Positions 20,040-31,920 of a DNA stretch of 64,000 bases are shown here, one piece after another (positions within the stretch are counted from its first letter, which is position 1; each line of letters starts with the position of its first letter). The DNA comes from Sambucus nigra (taxonomy: Eukaryota; Streptophyta; Magnoliopsida; Dipsacales; Adoxaceae). The notes under the pieces were generated by a model, which saw only the letters and a list, made by a program, of their open reading frames with translations, was not told the origin of the DNA and made no database searches. Location of the stretch: contig OX422209.1 of assembly GCA_949130495.1 (NCBI GenBank), forward strand, positions 700,653,257 through 700,717,256. The letters are read 5' to 3'. The position numbers and the translations under genes are program-made.

Positions 20040-23000
20040 AAGATCTGTACCTTCAGACCCATCCACTAAGATTACCATTGATGTAGCACCTTTCTTTAAC
20101 TGTCTTGTCATTTCGTTCCAACCCTTTCAAGCACAGCTGAACCCTGTTATCCACCTTCTTCAAGAAATCCTCGAACCAGTTGTTGTTTCTCCTATTTTTG
20201 ATATCACTGTAAATAATGGTTCTCAATGTTGTATTTCTTGAGAATGAAATAAATGAAGATTTTGAGTTACTTGTTGTGCCTTACATTAATTTCATTGATT
20301 CTAATCAAACTTTTGATGATGATGATTTAGTAAATGAACAATTCTTAATTGGTCTCAATATGGAAAAAAATAAACAATATAAGATGATTACCCTCTACCT
20401 AAGACCGATGAGCAAGAGGAAAGGTATGCATGAGCATGTACTATCGCAATTTGAATGGTACTTCCCCAAAGGATGATTACCCTCTACCGAATACCGACAT
20501 GATTAATGATAACACAACCAGCACCACACTTTAGTCATTTGTTGATGGATTTGCAGGCTATAACCAGATCAAAATGTACCCTAACCACCAGGAGAATACT
20601 TCCTTAATCACCCCATGGAAAACTTTCTGCAACACAGTTATGCCTTTTGGGCTCAAAACTTTCAGGGCTACCTACCAAAGGGCTGGCATAGCCATCTTGA
20701 ATAACCTCATCCATAAATAATTCGAGGTCTATGTTAACGACATGATCATCAAGTCCAAAACTCTAGAGGATCATATCTCCACCTTGAGAAACTACTTCAA
20801 GTGACTTCTACAGTACCCGATGTGGCTTAACCCATAGAAATGTGTCATCGAAATCACTATGAGAAAATTCCTTGGATTCATGGTCAGTGAGAAAGGGATA
20901 TAGGCTAACCTTGACAAATTAAAAGCCATAATCGAGATGCCACCATCCCAGACGAAGAAAAAAGTATGCAGATTCCAAGGTAAGCTGCAATACATCATTC
21001 AATTCATTAACCAACTAACCTCAATCTGCGAACCCATTTTTAAACTTCTTTGGAAGGACTCAACCAAATTTTAAAATGAGTCATGCTAAGAAGCCTTTGA
21101 TAAAATTAAACGATTCCTCATCCGACCTTCAATGATCATGCCTTAGCAACCAGGTTTTCCCCTCCTCCTCTACTTAATCATTATCGATACTGCATGAGGC
21201 ATTTTGCTAACCCAATACATTGAAAAATCCCATAAGGAAAGAGAGATCAACTAAGCTAGTAAAAATCTAGCTAGGTATGAGGTCAGCTATACTTCCTTGA
21301 AAAAAGCATGTGTGTCTCTAGTCTGGGTCACACAAAAAATACGGCATTACATGCTCGCATTACCTGTCAGACTAGTATCCCAAAAAGATCCCATAAAATA
21401 CATGCTAAAGAAACTCACTTCGTCAAGCCTAATGACCTAAAGGTTGATAGTGTTATCTGAGTTCGACATTGTGTACGTCACATAAAAATCCATGAAGGAG
21501 AGATCCATCTTCGATTACCCTGCTAATTATCCCATGGAAGAAACTGAAGTTTGGATCTTCAAATTCCAAGATGAAGACATCCTCTCCACCTCTCAAGAAG
21601 ACCTCATGTGGTATATGTTCTTCGGCGGAGCTACCAAAAAGAAAGGTTATGGCATTGGGATACTCCTAATAGCCTTTGAATACTCTCACATTGCCATTTC
21701 CATCAACATTACTGAATACGAGGCATGCACCGTAGGGCTCAAGATTTCCCTCGAGAAAGAATCAAGTACCTTGACATCTATGGGGACTCTTCCCTCATTT
21801 TCATACAAATCCTTAGGAAATGGAAAGTTAAAGATAAGAAGATCCTACTCTTCCACGCCCACTTAGAAGAGCTTGCCTCCCAATTTAAAGAGGTCACCTT
21901 CCATTACCTTCCTCACTCAAAGAGTAGCCTAGTCGACGCACCGATCAATATGCTTGAAGGAATAACAATGGCCCCTTTTTGTTTAAGAAACAAGATGCAC
22001 CTACCCATTATTATCACATCGAACTCGTCATCGAAGAAGATTCTGATATGTAAGGATTATGGTACTATGACATTTGGTGACTTCTCAAACATGGTAGGTA
22101 TCCCCAAAATGTAGATAAAAAAGACCGTGCAACCCTTCACAAACTGATTTCCTAATACATCATTTGTGATAAAGATGTTTTCAAGAGAAACTTCGATGGA
22201 ACCCACTTACATTGCACAATAGGGGAAGAAATTAAAGGAATGATGCAGAAAATCCACAACGAGGAATGCGTAACCCACATGAACGATATGCTTTCTAAGA
22301 AAATCATTTGTCAAGGGTACTATTGGACCACCATTATCCAAGACTGCACTGCCTATGTTTGGAAATGCCTCAAATGCCAATAATTTACCAACCTTCAGTA
22401 CTTACCTCCTCGAGAGTTGTACAACATAACCTCTACCTGTCTTCACCTGAGGAATAGACATCATTGGGAAGGTCACTCCCAAAGCGTCAAATGGGTACGA
22501 ATTCATCCTGGTCGCCATAGACTACTTCATAAAATGGTTCAAAGCAGAGTCATATGCAATACTGAATATGTAAAAAGTGGCTAAGTTTATCAAAAAGAAT
22601 ATCAGTTTTTGCTATAGAGTTCCACGTGAAATGGTATCAGACAGTGGACTCCACTTTGAGGATAAGGTCACAAAATTAGTTGACGGGTATAGAATTCATA
22701 GGAATAATTCTTCTCCATACTGGGCACAAACTAAAAGTGCTATCGAAGCCGCCAACAAGAGCTTCAAAGCCATCATCAACAAGACGATTGAAATCTGCAA
22801 AGACTAGGTTGATCAGATCCCATATGGCTTTTGGGCTACAACAACTTTATTAGGACACCAACTGGGCTACCCCTATTTCTTGGTATCTAGCATTGAGGAG
22901 GTTCTTCCCATCAAACTAAAATTTCATTCTCTACGTGTCATACTCGAAAGCAAAGTCAGTGAGAAAGACTGGCATTAGATCCTCTATGACAAACTCTCAC

Positions 23001-23293
23001 TCCTAAATAAAAATAGATTAAAAGTTATGTACTACATATAAGGGTACCATCATCGGATCTCATGATCATTCAACAAGAAAGTTAAGGACCATGAAGTAAA
23101 AAAAGGATATCTTACCTTCAAAGAAATCATAGAATCCATTTGGGATCTCAGGGGAAAGTTCAAATCTAATTGGAGTGACCCCTACACTATGAAGAAAATC
23201 ATGTCAGGTGGCATCGCTATGCTCACAGATCTCAACGGAGAAGAGATCGAGCGTCGAGTCAACCTAGACCATCTCAAGAAATTTTACCCGTAA
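20040..23293 (+). pseudogene. Decayed Ogre/Tat-like pol
   Basis: In several frames and broken by many stops. RT blocks FVDGFAGYNQIKM near 20537, VMPFGLK near 20637 and YVND near 20730, where the first catalytic Asp is Asn. RNase H traces follow (YEVSYTSLKKACVSLVW, RHYMLALPV). An additional RNase H lies at about 21570-21960 (GGATKKKGYGIGILL, with FDG changed to FGG). The integrase head is near 22240-22385 (KCLKCQ), core and tail are scattered, and the last recognisable block VNLDHLKKFYP ends at TAA 23291. Two RNase H copies and block order indicate the Ogre branch of Tat. The region 20216-20476 upstream of RT is open for 86 codons but unrecognised. No LTRs identified. Confidence 0.75.
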
Positions 23294-23906
23294 TCTGAAC
23301 TCTCAGAACGCTCCACTTTCCCCATCCCCTTATATTATAAAAATATCTTCATTCCCCCTACTCAGAACTATATGAGACATGATCCTCTCTGACCACCCTC
23401 TTCAAAATGAAGATAATTTTTTTCAAACCCTCAGAGGTACGTAAGCAGCCCATAAAACACATATAGGCACGGTCCTTTCTTTCTCACAAAATTCTATTCT
23501 TTTCTTCCCCCATGAACAGTAGTTCATCTTATCATTTAAATGAACAAAAGGATTATATATGAGTTAGTGATCAGTATAGACAGTTCAAATATGAAATTCA
23601 GAAAAAAAACACAATAAATATGTCAAAATCACTTTTGTTTTGTTATTAGGAATATGGTTGTTACACAAAATATCAACAACGCGAGTTAGACAAACCACTT
23701 CCCTTCCTAACCATCATATAACCTATCAGTCCCTACAATCAAATAAGCCTTACAAAAAAACTAAAAATGTACCAAACACGTACTAAAATAAAAATTTCCT
23801 AAAAACACAAACATAAATCCAGCTTCTCAAGACATCTCCTGAACTACTAGATCGGCTTGAACCCCTAAGGGTATTATTCCTAACTGTTTCTTCAGATGCG
23901 CCTCAT
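23294..23906. other. Noncoding 3' region of the Ogre-like relic
   Basis: Contains AGAGGTACGTAAGCAGCCCA near 23432, a motif type often found just 3' of such pol genes. Otherwise AT-rich with no frame. Confidence 0.35.
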
Positions 23907-24332
23907 TCAACGGTAGGATTTAATAAGCTTTGATGAAACCAAAACACCATCTTCAATGGTATCAAACATAACAAGACATCTTTGTTCAGGATTCTCAACC
24001 AAAACCTTTTCAACCATCCATTTCCAAGACGATTTTAAATAATCCTCGAACACAAACCTAGCCTCTCCCGTGGATTGCGACGGAAGGGTAGACAACCGGT
24101 GGCCTTGCCATGAAGGCCCCAGTATTATCCTCCAGGACTCAATCAAGTCTTCCACTGAAAAGAAATTAGTGATGTGGGGGTCACAATATATACCTATCCT
24201 ACATGACCCAAAAGTTGATAGGGAAAGTAGAAATAAGTCTAGTGAAAACCAACAAATCGCACGTACTGGTATTCCCCCAACTGCAAAACGGGCTGCAAGT
24301 ATCCCCACTATGGTACAGACCAACGAAGGCAT
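23907..24332 (-). CDS. Unrecognised 141-codon open frame (possible exon)
   Basis: Open from 24332 to TGA at 23907, with moderately biased composition and the stretch PSWQGHRLSTLPSQSTGEAR. On the same strand just upstream, GTGAGT at about 24441 could be a splice donor and CTGGTTTTTAG near 24350 an acceptor, giving a short intron. Its place, antisense and downstream of an Ogre-like pol, recalls the antisense genes of the other Tat elements, but I see no sequence match to them. The overlapping plus-strand frame at 24070-24360 is probably a shadow. Confidence 0.3.
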   Translation of the reverse strand: MPSLVCTIVGILAARFAVGGIPVRAICWFSLDLFLLSLSTFGSCRIGIYCDPHITNFFSVEDLIESWRIILGPSWQGHRLSTLPSQSTGEARFVFEDYLKSSWKWMVEKVLVENPEQRCLVMFDTIEDGVLVSSKLIKSYR

Positions 24333-24360
24333 CGGGCCCCATGCTCTAAAAACCAGTTAA

Positions 24361-25270
24361 TCTAGTTCTCCATCCATAAGTCGAAGATAAAGAAGGGACT
24401 AGTAAAGAAATTTGGAACACATAACAAAGGATACTCACCAGGTGTAGTTTCTTAGAAAGCCGCATGAACAACATGATAGGGCTCCCCCACAGAAATTCAA
24501 CTCGACCTTCCATCTATGCATCTAATCCGTTTAAAGTCTCTGATAACACTACCGATGCAGGACTACAGTGATAGAACAACCGGACCGCTATCGTGGCCAC
24601 TTGAGGGTCATCCATCAAATCACATGTCCCTAAAAAAATCTTGGCAATTAAAACCAGGGCCACCGCATTTTTTTTCCACGTTTTGTATTACTCCCTCAAT
24701 TGTTCGAACATGGAGTCACAAATATGTGGGGGCAATCCGAATTATTCCTGTCAAACAAATACAAACCAAAAAGAAAGTAAGTATTAGTTGTATTTAAATT
24801 ATAAAAAATAATAACATATAAATATAAATATAAATAAAATACAAATATAAAATAAAATAAAAATAAGGTGAGTAACTACCCGTAGTGCCCCCTAGATGGC
24901 CATTTTGAGCTCGCCGAGCACCTTCCTCTAATGTGTGTATCCCGGGCTGGCGATTATCTTGAGCAACTCAAGGTCCCTCTCCAGTAAAACCGTTTTATTC
25001 TCGATAAGTGACCCAATTTGCTTCATTTTGGCGGCCTAGTGGCAGACAAGCCTTCCTCGCTTCCACTACCGTGTCACCCTGATGAAGATATTTCCTGAAA
25101 ATATTGTTATTATTAGTATAAACATGTAAATATGTGCGTAAAATAGGATCCAACGGCTATCTATTGCGGTTCTCGTTACTATAATCTGAGGAGGTGTAAA
25201 TTTACACTAAATCAACTTCTATACGATTACTAATTACCTTTTCACCCTCGTTACTTGTTATATAACACTT
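24361..25270. other. No supported gene
   Basis: Short open frames on both strands (for example 24516-24797 plus) without recognisable motifs. Positions 24800-24870 are AT-rich low complexity. Confidence 0.4.
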
Positions 25271-25331
25271 GCTTTGGGAGTGGATGCCTACATGCATTCT
25301 ATAATAATTTATGAGCACAAACATATGTATA

Positions 25332-25335
<4 letters not shown>

Positions 25336-25374
<39 letters not shown>

Positions 25375-25440
25375 GTGTGTGTTTTTGTGTGTGTGTGTGT
25401 GTGTGGAGAGAGAGAGAGAGAGAGGGAGAGAGAGATGTAC
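25336..25440. repeat. Compound microsatellite (GT)n (TA)n (GT)n (GA)n
   Basis: About 15 GT repeats from 25336, a short TA run, more GT to about 25405, then GA to about 25433. Diverged GA tracts continue to 25670. All open frames of 65-116 codons here are low-complexity translations. Confidence 0.95.
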
Positions 25441-25670
25441 CAGAATGTGTGTAGAGAGAGAGAAATGGTCGTTGGAATATGTGAGAAAGGGGAAAGAGGG
25501 CGCCACTACTGCAATATGAGCGAGAGAGAGACAATTGTAATAGCAAACCCACTATAAATTAATATATAGCCGAAAGATCTATATATATAGAGAGAGAGAT
25601 GGTCATCGGTATATATGAAGAAGAGGAAAGAGGGTCTCCACTGCTGCAATTAGAGAGAGAGAGTTGTAAG

Positions 25671-26860
25671 GGCAAGCCCACGATAAATTAATTTATACCA
25701 ATTACAAATTTATACCAATTACCAAAATATATCAATTTAAATCAATTACCAATTTCAATATACAAATTTTAATTTCAGGATACCAATTTCAATATACAAA
25801 TAATAATTTCAGAATACGCACACTGGATACCGCATATTTTATCCATCTCCTCTAAAGGGTGAATGGTCCTATCCCATTCAAGACTTCATATTGCTATAAT
25901 ACACTTAGTAGCTCGTGCACAATGTTTTAATTTGTGGAAAATTCGGCAGCATATCCTCATAGTTCTCCAAGTACACGACATAGATTCGCAAGTGTAAGTG
26001 TTATTTAAATTTATCAATTGAAATAACACTTAACACCGCATCATCTAATATGTACCCAGATAACATTAAGAGACGACAATAGAATTAACAAGTTTAAGCC
26101 ACTATGTATAATATTATATAGAAACCACGTCGTCCCAAACTGTCCAAACGGGAATATTCGAGAGATCGTATTACAGGGGTAATGACTATTGAATGGGTCT
26201 AAGGGCTATTCAATGTGTACGCATAAGAACTAGAAGGCTAGTATCTATGCGCACTATATGTAATTCAAAGTAGTTATAATTTAATGCCAAATATTAGAAA
26301 TGCCAAGGCCCAACCAACTCAATGGCCATCTAAATATTCAAATCTACCAATCAACAACAATTCAAGAATCCTAATAAATAATATGGTGAAATAATTTTTA
26401 AATTAACACAATAAATAATAAGGTGACATAACTTTTAAATTAGCACAATAAATAATAAATTAGCACTATAAATTACAAAAATTAAATAAGTGCATGTGTT
26501 TGCAATTATTTTTAAGGTTTCAAATTAATTAGGGTTTTATTTGAAAATGTTTTAGGATTTTCATTCTAGGGTGTATGTGTGTGTGTCGTGTGTGGGTTGG
26601 GTTGTCTTAGGGTTTTCTAGGGTTGTGTTTTTTTTACGATTTTTATTTGAAATCAATTTAAGGTTTTCATTCTAGTGTGTGTGTATTAATTTTTTTTGTG
26701 TGTGTGTGAAGGACAGAGAGAGAGTCGTACCAGAAATGAGGCCGGAGAGAGAGAGAAATGTCTGGAGAAAGAGAGATCGTTACTGGATGGTAATGGAGGA
26801 GAGAGAAAATCGCGAGGGAAATAAACGAGGGGAAACTGAAGCGACTAGGGTTATATTTTT
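25671..26860. other. AT-rich region with no supported gene
   Basis: Contains short near-repeats of ATACCAATTTCAATATACAA (25740-25810) and AATAATAAGGTGAnATAA (26380-26460), and GT-rich tracts near 26570 and 26695. Probably the interior of the DNA transposon ending at 27054, but its left end is not located. Confidence 0.35.
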
Positions 26861-26864
26861 AATA

Positions 26865-27054
26865 AGTTGGCACGGATGTGTCACAGTCAAATATCGTGAC
26901 AAGTCCGTGACAACATTACTTGTCACGGTCTTTGACGGTGACAACAATTGTCACGGTAAAAGACCGTGGCAAAAAATCGTGTTTTTTTCACGATTTTTAA
27001 CCGTGACAATCTTGGCCAGGTGAAGAGTGACATTTTTTACAATTTTTTGTAGTG
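26865..27054. mobile_element. Probable CACTA (En/Spm) transposon terminus
   Basis: The segment ends TTTTTTGTAGTG at 27054, the inverse of CACTACAAAAAA, followed by TCA as a possible 3-bp target duplication. Inside are repeated subterminal motifs CCGTGACAA and TTGTCACGGT in both orientations (26870-27010) and a perfect 10-bp stem AAAAATCGTG/CACGATTTTT around 26974-27000. Subterminal repeat clusters are typical of CACTA elements. No matching left terminus was found. Confidence 0.45.
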
Positions 27055-27057
27055 TCA

Positions 27058-28237
27058 GTATAACCAAATAAAATCAACCCAAAATCTTTGAAAAAAAGTA
27101 ACCGATTAGGCACACTATCCAAGTGTCACTTATACGTATGCAACAATAATCTAGGCTCTCAAACATCTGATATCATAGGCCAAGTAGAAAATTCTGTGGG
27201 ATAACAAGATAGTCTATTCCCTAGTTATTACTAATGCTTTTAAAATAAATAATAATGCACAAAGGTCCAAGGTGAACTTAGTCGTTACAACGAATTGTAC
27301 TGATATCAGCAATTAGATATGACGAGTTCAAATTTGATCCAGTGATCATAATTAAAACGATCAATGATATAGTAACATATGAGTATGATAACTTCTACAC
27401 ATACTTGGAATCAAACTTGGGCTATCATATAATGACATCAATAACAGTTAGCAAATACGTAAAACTTACTATTAAAGAGGTAAAAGACCTACCGACACAT
27501 TTAGAAGAGTGGGCTAATCTTAATTGATTCATTGTTTCTTTGTCATATTCGATTGTAAATTTTAATACAAGTGTTACTACAAATAATCTAAAATAAATAA
27601 TTCACCATGCACATAGTTTTTCATAATTACACTATCGTGAGTATTCGGGTAGTGAACTCGTAATTACATATAAGTCGTATACGGTTCGAGTAAAAATCTC
27701 TGCCAAATAATTATAACATGATCGGAAAATTATTTTCGGGAAAATATCCTAAAATAATATTTTAACGTTTATTTAGGTCCCTTAATTGACACAACGACCC
27801 AAATATGACGCTATAAAAAAATAGTGTCAAATTAATAATATTTTTATTTTGAAAAATTCTACTCGAGACCATGATTCCAACGGTATGTTCCGTGTATTTT
27901 TTTTTTTATCAACGGTTTAAAAGATATGAATTTTTTAAGTTTAAAAGGTGGAATTATAACGCGCCGACTTACAATCACCATTGGTTTTAAAAGAACACAA
28001 GTTTTATTTATTTGAGAAAATATACACATAACTAATATTATTTAGAATAATTATACGTAATTTTCGTCTCGAATGATTTACTTTATCGTGTCACACGCCT
28101 GTATACCTACACACTGTATCACAATACACACACAGCACTTACATATATATCTATATACCTTTGTTTTAAATCTTTCACGATTGCCCAAATGTAAGATTTA
28201 ACAAAAACCCATTTGTATGTATAACCACGTATAGTTA

Positions 28238-28240
<3 letters not shown>
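27058..28240. other. AT-rich region with no supported gene
   Basis: Only one short frame (27342-27527 plus, 61 codons), without motifs. Nothing else recognised. Confidence 0.4.

Positions 28241-28273
<33 letters not shown>
28241..28273. repeat. (AC)n microsatellite
   Basis: About 16 AC repeats directly left of the foldback element. Confidence 0.95.
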
Positions 28274-28274
<1 letters not shown>

Positions 28275-28283
28275 CAATTCAGC

Positions 28284-28450
28284 GGACCCATATAAAAAAA
28301 TTCAGCTAAAAAAAACTTGTTTTGCTATTTTTAAAAAATCGGTCCAACTTTCGCAGCTTTTAAAGTGTTTAAAAACAGCAAAAGTTTGACCATTTTTTAA
28401 AAATAGCAAAAAAAAAATATTTTTGATCTGAATTTTTTTGTATGGGTTCC
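28284..28450. mobile_element. Foldback (hairpin) MITE-like element
   Basis: Left arm from 28284 (GGACCCATATAAAAAAATTC) is the imperfect inverse of the right arm ending at 28450 (TTTTTTTGTATGGGTTCC). Inner parts also pair (TTTTGCTATTTTTAAAAAAT against its inverse near 28395). Arms are about 70-75 bp with a short loop, about 167 bp in all. A transcript could form a long hairpin. Confidence 0.7.
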
Positions 28451-28917
28451 TTGAAATGTTTAAATATCACAAAAAAAAGCTCAAAAATATTTTTGTACTA
28501 TTTTAAAAAAATGATGTGCACATTAAGGTGGACCAATTACAATAGATGAATTAAAATTAATAGAATGCTAGATGTTTTTTGTTAAGGTGGATTAAAAAAT
28601 TCGCTTTTTAGGTCCACTTGTGATCCTATTCACACATATATATATATATATACACTAGGGTATGCTCGTGTCTGAAAGCATGCTGCTAATTTTCGAAAGT
28701 TTACATCGTTGATTGGACCATACGTCATATTTAGTTCGCAATAGATAAACATTTTTTAAATAACCTATGATAAAAACCTATTGGCTTAAAAATTGAAAAA
28801 GTTTTGAAAGTTTTTTACATACATACATACATCGTGGTACTAACCTATGAAGTCAAAAAGTATTTTTACTACCCATAATTGTAAATAATTTAAAATTTTT
28901 GGGAAAAATTTCATGTG
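28451..28917. other. AT-rich spacer
   Basis: Contains a (TA)n run at about 28635-28652. No gene. Confidence 0.4.
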
Positions 28918-28922
28918 TTTAT

Positions 28923-31879
28923 TGTGACACCCCATCTAATTAAATACCGGGTAGCTACTCCTTTATTCAAATTAATACAAAATGTCAAGTTGGTTCAGTT
29001 CATAGCATCACTATCGAATTTTTTTTTTAACAATAACTAGCCACCTAATATTTAAAAAGTGAGTTGTCAATTTTTAACCAAATTAGATTAACATGCAACA
29101 AGTTTAAATTATGAAATAATAATACCACAACCACATCACAGTCACAATCGGATAATAATGGAATAAAAATAAATCTAGAGGAACACTCCTCTGAATAATC
29201 CGAATACTGAATAAAACAAATACAAAGTCTGAAACACTAATTAATTTAATCCAAAACATAAATGAAACTGAGTAAATAAGCTGTCTCAAAAAAAGAAGGG
29301 GTGACATGCCCAACAGATGAATAAATCTGAGATGGAGTGAAAGTAGAAAGTGGAGGTGTCTACTATCGAGGTCCTGTAACTTCCATAGCAGCTACAGCAC
29401 GTCACTGGAATGGAACTCCTACGCTTGGTGTCCTTATGGCTGGGCACCTAAAAGGTTTTTACAAGAAACTAGAATTCAAAGCAAACAGGTCAGAGCCCGA
29501 TTGTGAAAACAGTTTAAAATATAACAAGTGTTTAATAACATTAACACAGTGAATATAAAATACATGATAGTGCATGCACTCACATGAGATCCTCACCTCT
29601 CAACTAAATATGCACTCCTAACATACCTGTACCCGCTCTAGTTATTCCACTATCTAACTAGTCCAATTCATAACCTGACTTTACTTTACAATTCAAAGTT
29701 CAATTCCTGACATCTTAATATAAACGGAGAGTCTTACTTTTTATTCCTCAGAATTAGTTAATAACTACTAAGAATTTTACATTTTTAACTCTACTAAAAA
29801 TGTTAAAATTATTCACACTTACACTTTAATAAGCAGTCCATTTCAGTTATCAGTATATTAATCTCATTATAAATATACAATAATGGCACCCCTAGGCTAA
29901 GATGCGGTGCATACATACTCTGCTATCGAATACTGGTACATCACGTACATAAGGACCACGTATTTCGAGTCTCTCTGGAACCGTTTCAATAAGAAATAAA
30001 CACACATAATGGAGGCGAACATAGTTCACATACCCATGGGTCACGCACATACCTACGCTCCCATGGTCTGCTGACTTATTAACTCACCAATAAGTCATTC
30101 TCTGACCTATGTCCTTGAGGCACCAATCTAAATCCCCCCGTAGGTACACAAAGATTAGATGGTCCTGATCGAAAACCGTCCTCCCGTGATAGCAAGTACA
30201 GTAGGTATGTTATATACAAATAAGTCCATATACTAAGCATTCACACATCTTAGATATCTCATGATATTAATAGAAGTATATTCCACCCCCTTATACCGTT
30301 ATTCAAGTTTGCACATTTATAGTATTTGGATAATATACAATATAGATCGTCGACACACCTCACGTCGTAAATTTCAATTACTTAGAACCTACTCATAAAG
30401 GTTAATAAGTTTCATAAGCATTTCTCCAAAATTAAATCCTAAGTTATACTCTAGCCTCACAATTATACCTACTACTTTTCCTCGAGTCTAAGTGTTCACA
30501 AGGTTCCCAACATCGATTCTCTAGAATTAAAATTATTGAGTTCAACCAAGAATAATACCCATAAATAAGCCTATGTGAAGTTCGAAACAAAAATCGGTCG
30601 AACAAGGTCATTCTGTCAACTCGTTAGAAATCTCGTTCGAACGAGTGTCATTCGAACGAAGGCTTCGAATGAACTCGTTAGGAGGGATACTGGAATCTCG
30701 TTAGAAGTTTGTTCGAAGTAGGTCGTTCGAATGACCTGGGTTGGTCTTTTAATGAGATGGCAGAGAATGCCCAGAATTTCCCCAACTTCGTTTTTCACCA
30801 AATTCCTTTCTCCAAATCCATCCTAAGTTTGTACCAATTAAGTTTTCATGTCTTTAAACTACTCTAAGTCACCCTAGGACACTTCCTAACATATTTTTGG
30901 GGTCAAATCTTACTAATCAACTTGTAATAACCATAAATTCCCAAATCTTGCCCCAAACCCTATGAACATGAAACCAAAATTTTATTGTACCTAAATACTC
31001 ACCATTAATCCGTTTTCAAATCATCAAAGTTAAGTTTTAGGTACTAATTTCATCCATAATTATTCTACATGCAATCCCTAACCAAAATTAAGAGTTTCTA
31101 CAACAATCCCATTAGGTTTTCATCAAAATTTTCAGAGCAAATAAAGTTTCTACACTAAACATGGAGGAAATATTCATTGCAATTAATGAAATCAAATCAC
31201 TTGCCTTATGTTTGTCCTTATGATTTGTTGTTGGTGATCAAAGGCTGATTCTCTCCTCTCTCTTGTCACAAATCCTTCAAGAATGGTGGTGATGGGTGAT
31301 GGTTTTGGTTTGGAACCTCTTGTAACCTCTCTCCAACTTCTCTCAAAACTCCCGTAGCCCACTCTCTTGTCTTTTGATGATAATGGCCTTAGTGGACCCT
31401 TTAATAATATATAATTAAGCTCTAAAATTCGTGGGTTTTAATTTCTCAATTTTTAAAATTACCAAAATACCCTCCTAGGTTGTCGTTTTGGCCTAAAAAT
31501 GTCCCGGGACCCAAACTAAACCCCCGACTAGTGTTTTCTAACTATCTCGGCCCATCCGGACACGTTGGCGCCCTCAAAATGATCATTCGGTTGATAAATA
31601 ATAAATTACTTTTTTAATCTAGTTAATTTTATTCCTGACACGACTGACACGCGTGTCCCAACTTAATTTTCCAAATTATCATATTTATAACTCTTGACAA
31701 TTTTAATACTTTCAGTACTCATATATTACCATATATACTCAATAATATTAAATATTATCATCATAATCAATACCTACTCGTGTCTTGTTACTATTTAAAT
31801 CCGAATTAATTTCAAATTAATTCTCGTTTAATTCAATTAATCCCTTAAATAAAAATTAATAAAATTACGGGGTATTACA
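28923..31879 (-). repeat. 3' LTR of the chromovirus (left copy)
   Basis: Plus-strand start TGTGACACCCC and end GGTATTACA, so on the element strand it runs TGTAATACCCC to GGGGTGTCACA. Length 2957 bp. It includes the 388-bp block identical to the other LTR (30498-30885) with six TTCGAA sites. No coding capacity; the 61-codon frame at 30801-30616 has no ATG start. Confidence 0.9.
30498..30885. repeat. 388-bp block identical between both chromovirus LTRs
   Basis: Matches 38311-38698 without a difference, although flanking LTR sequence differs every 25-40 bases. Contains TTCGAA at 30581, 30636, 30651, 30664, 30712 and 30726. Confidence 0.85.
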
Positions 31880-31896
31880 TACTTCCCCCTAATAAC
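31880..31896 (-). promoter_or_regulatory. Polypurine tract of the chromovirus
   Basis: On the element strand GTTATTAGGGGGAAGTA directly precedes the 3' LTR. Confidence 0.7.
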
Positions 31897-31920
31897 AGAA
31901 TTTCCTCCTGAAATTCGGAA

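Noticed and set aside
25202..25557. Four overlapping frames rich in Cys-Val, Arg-Glu or Thr-His
   Set aside because: Translations of the GT and GA microsatellite.
30616..30801. 61-codon frame identical at 38429-38614
   Set aside because: Identical because it lies in the conserved LTR block; it has no ATG start and no coding signature.
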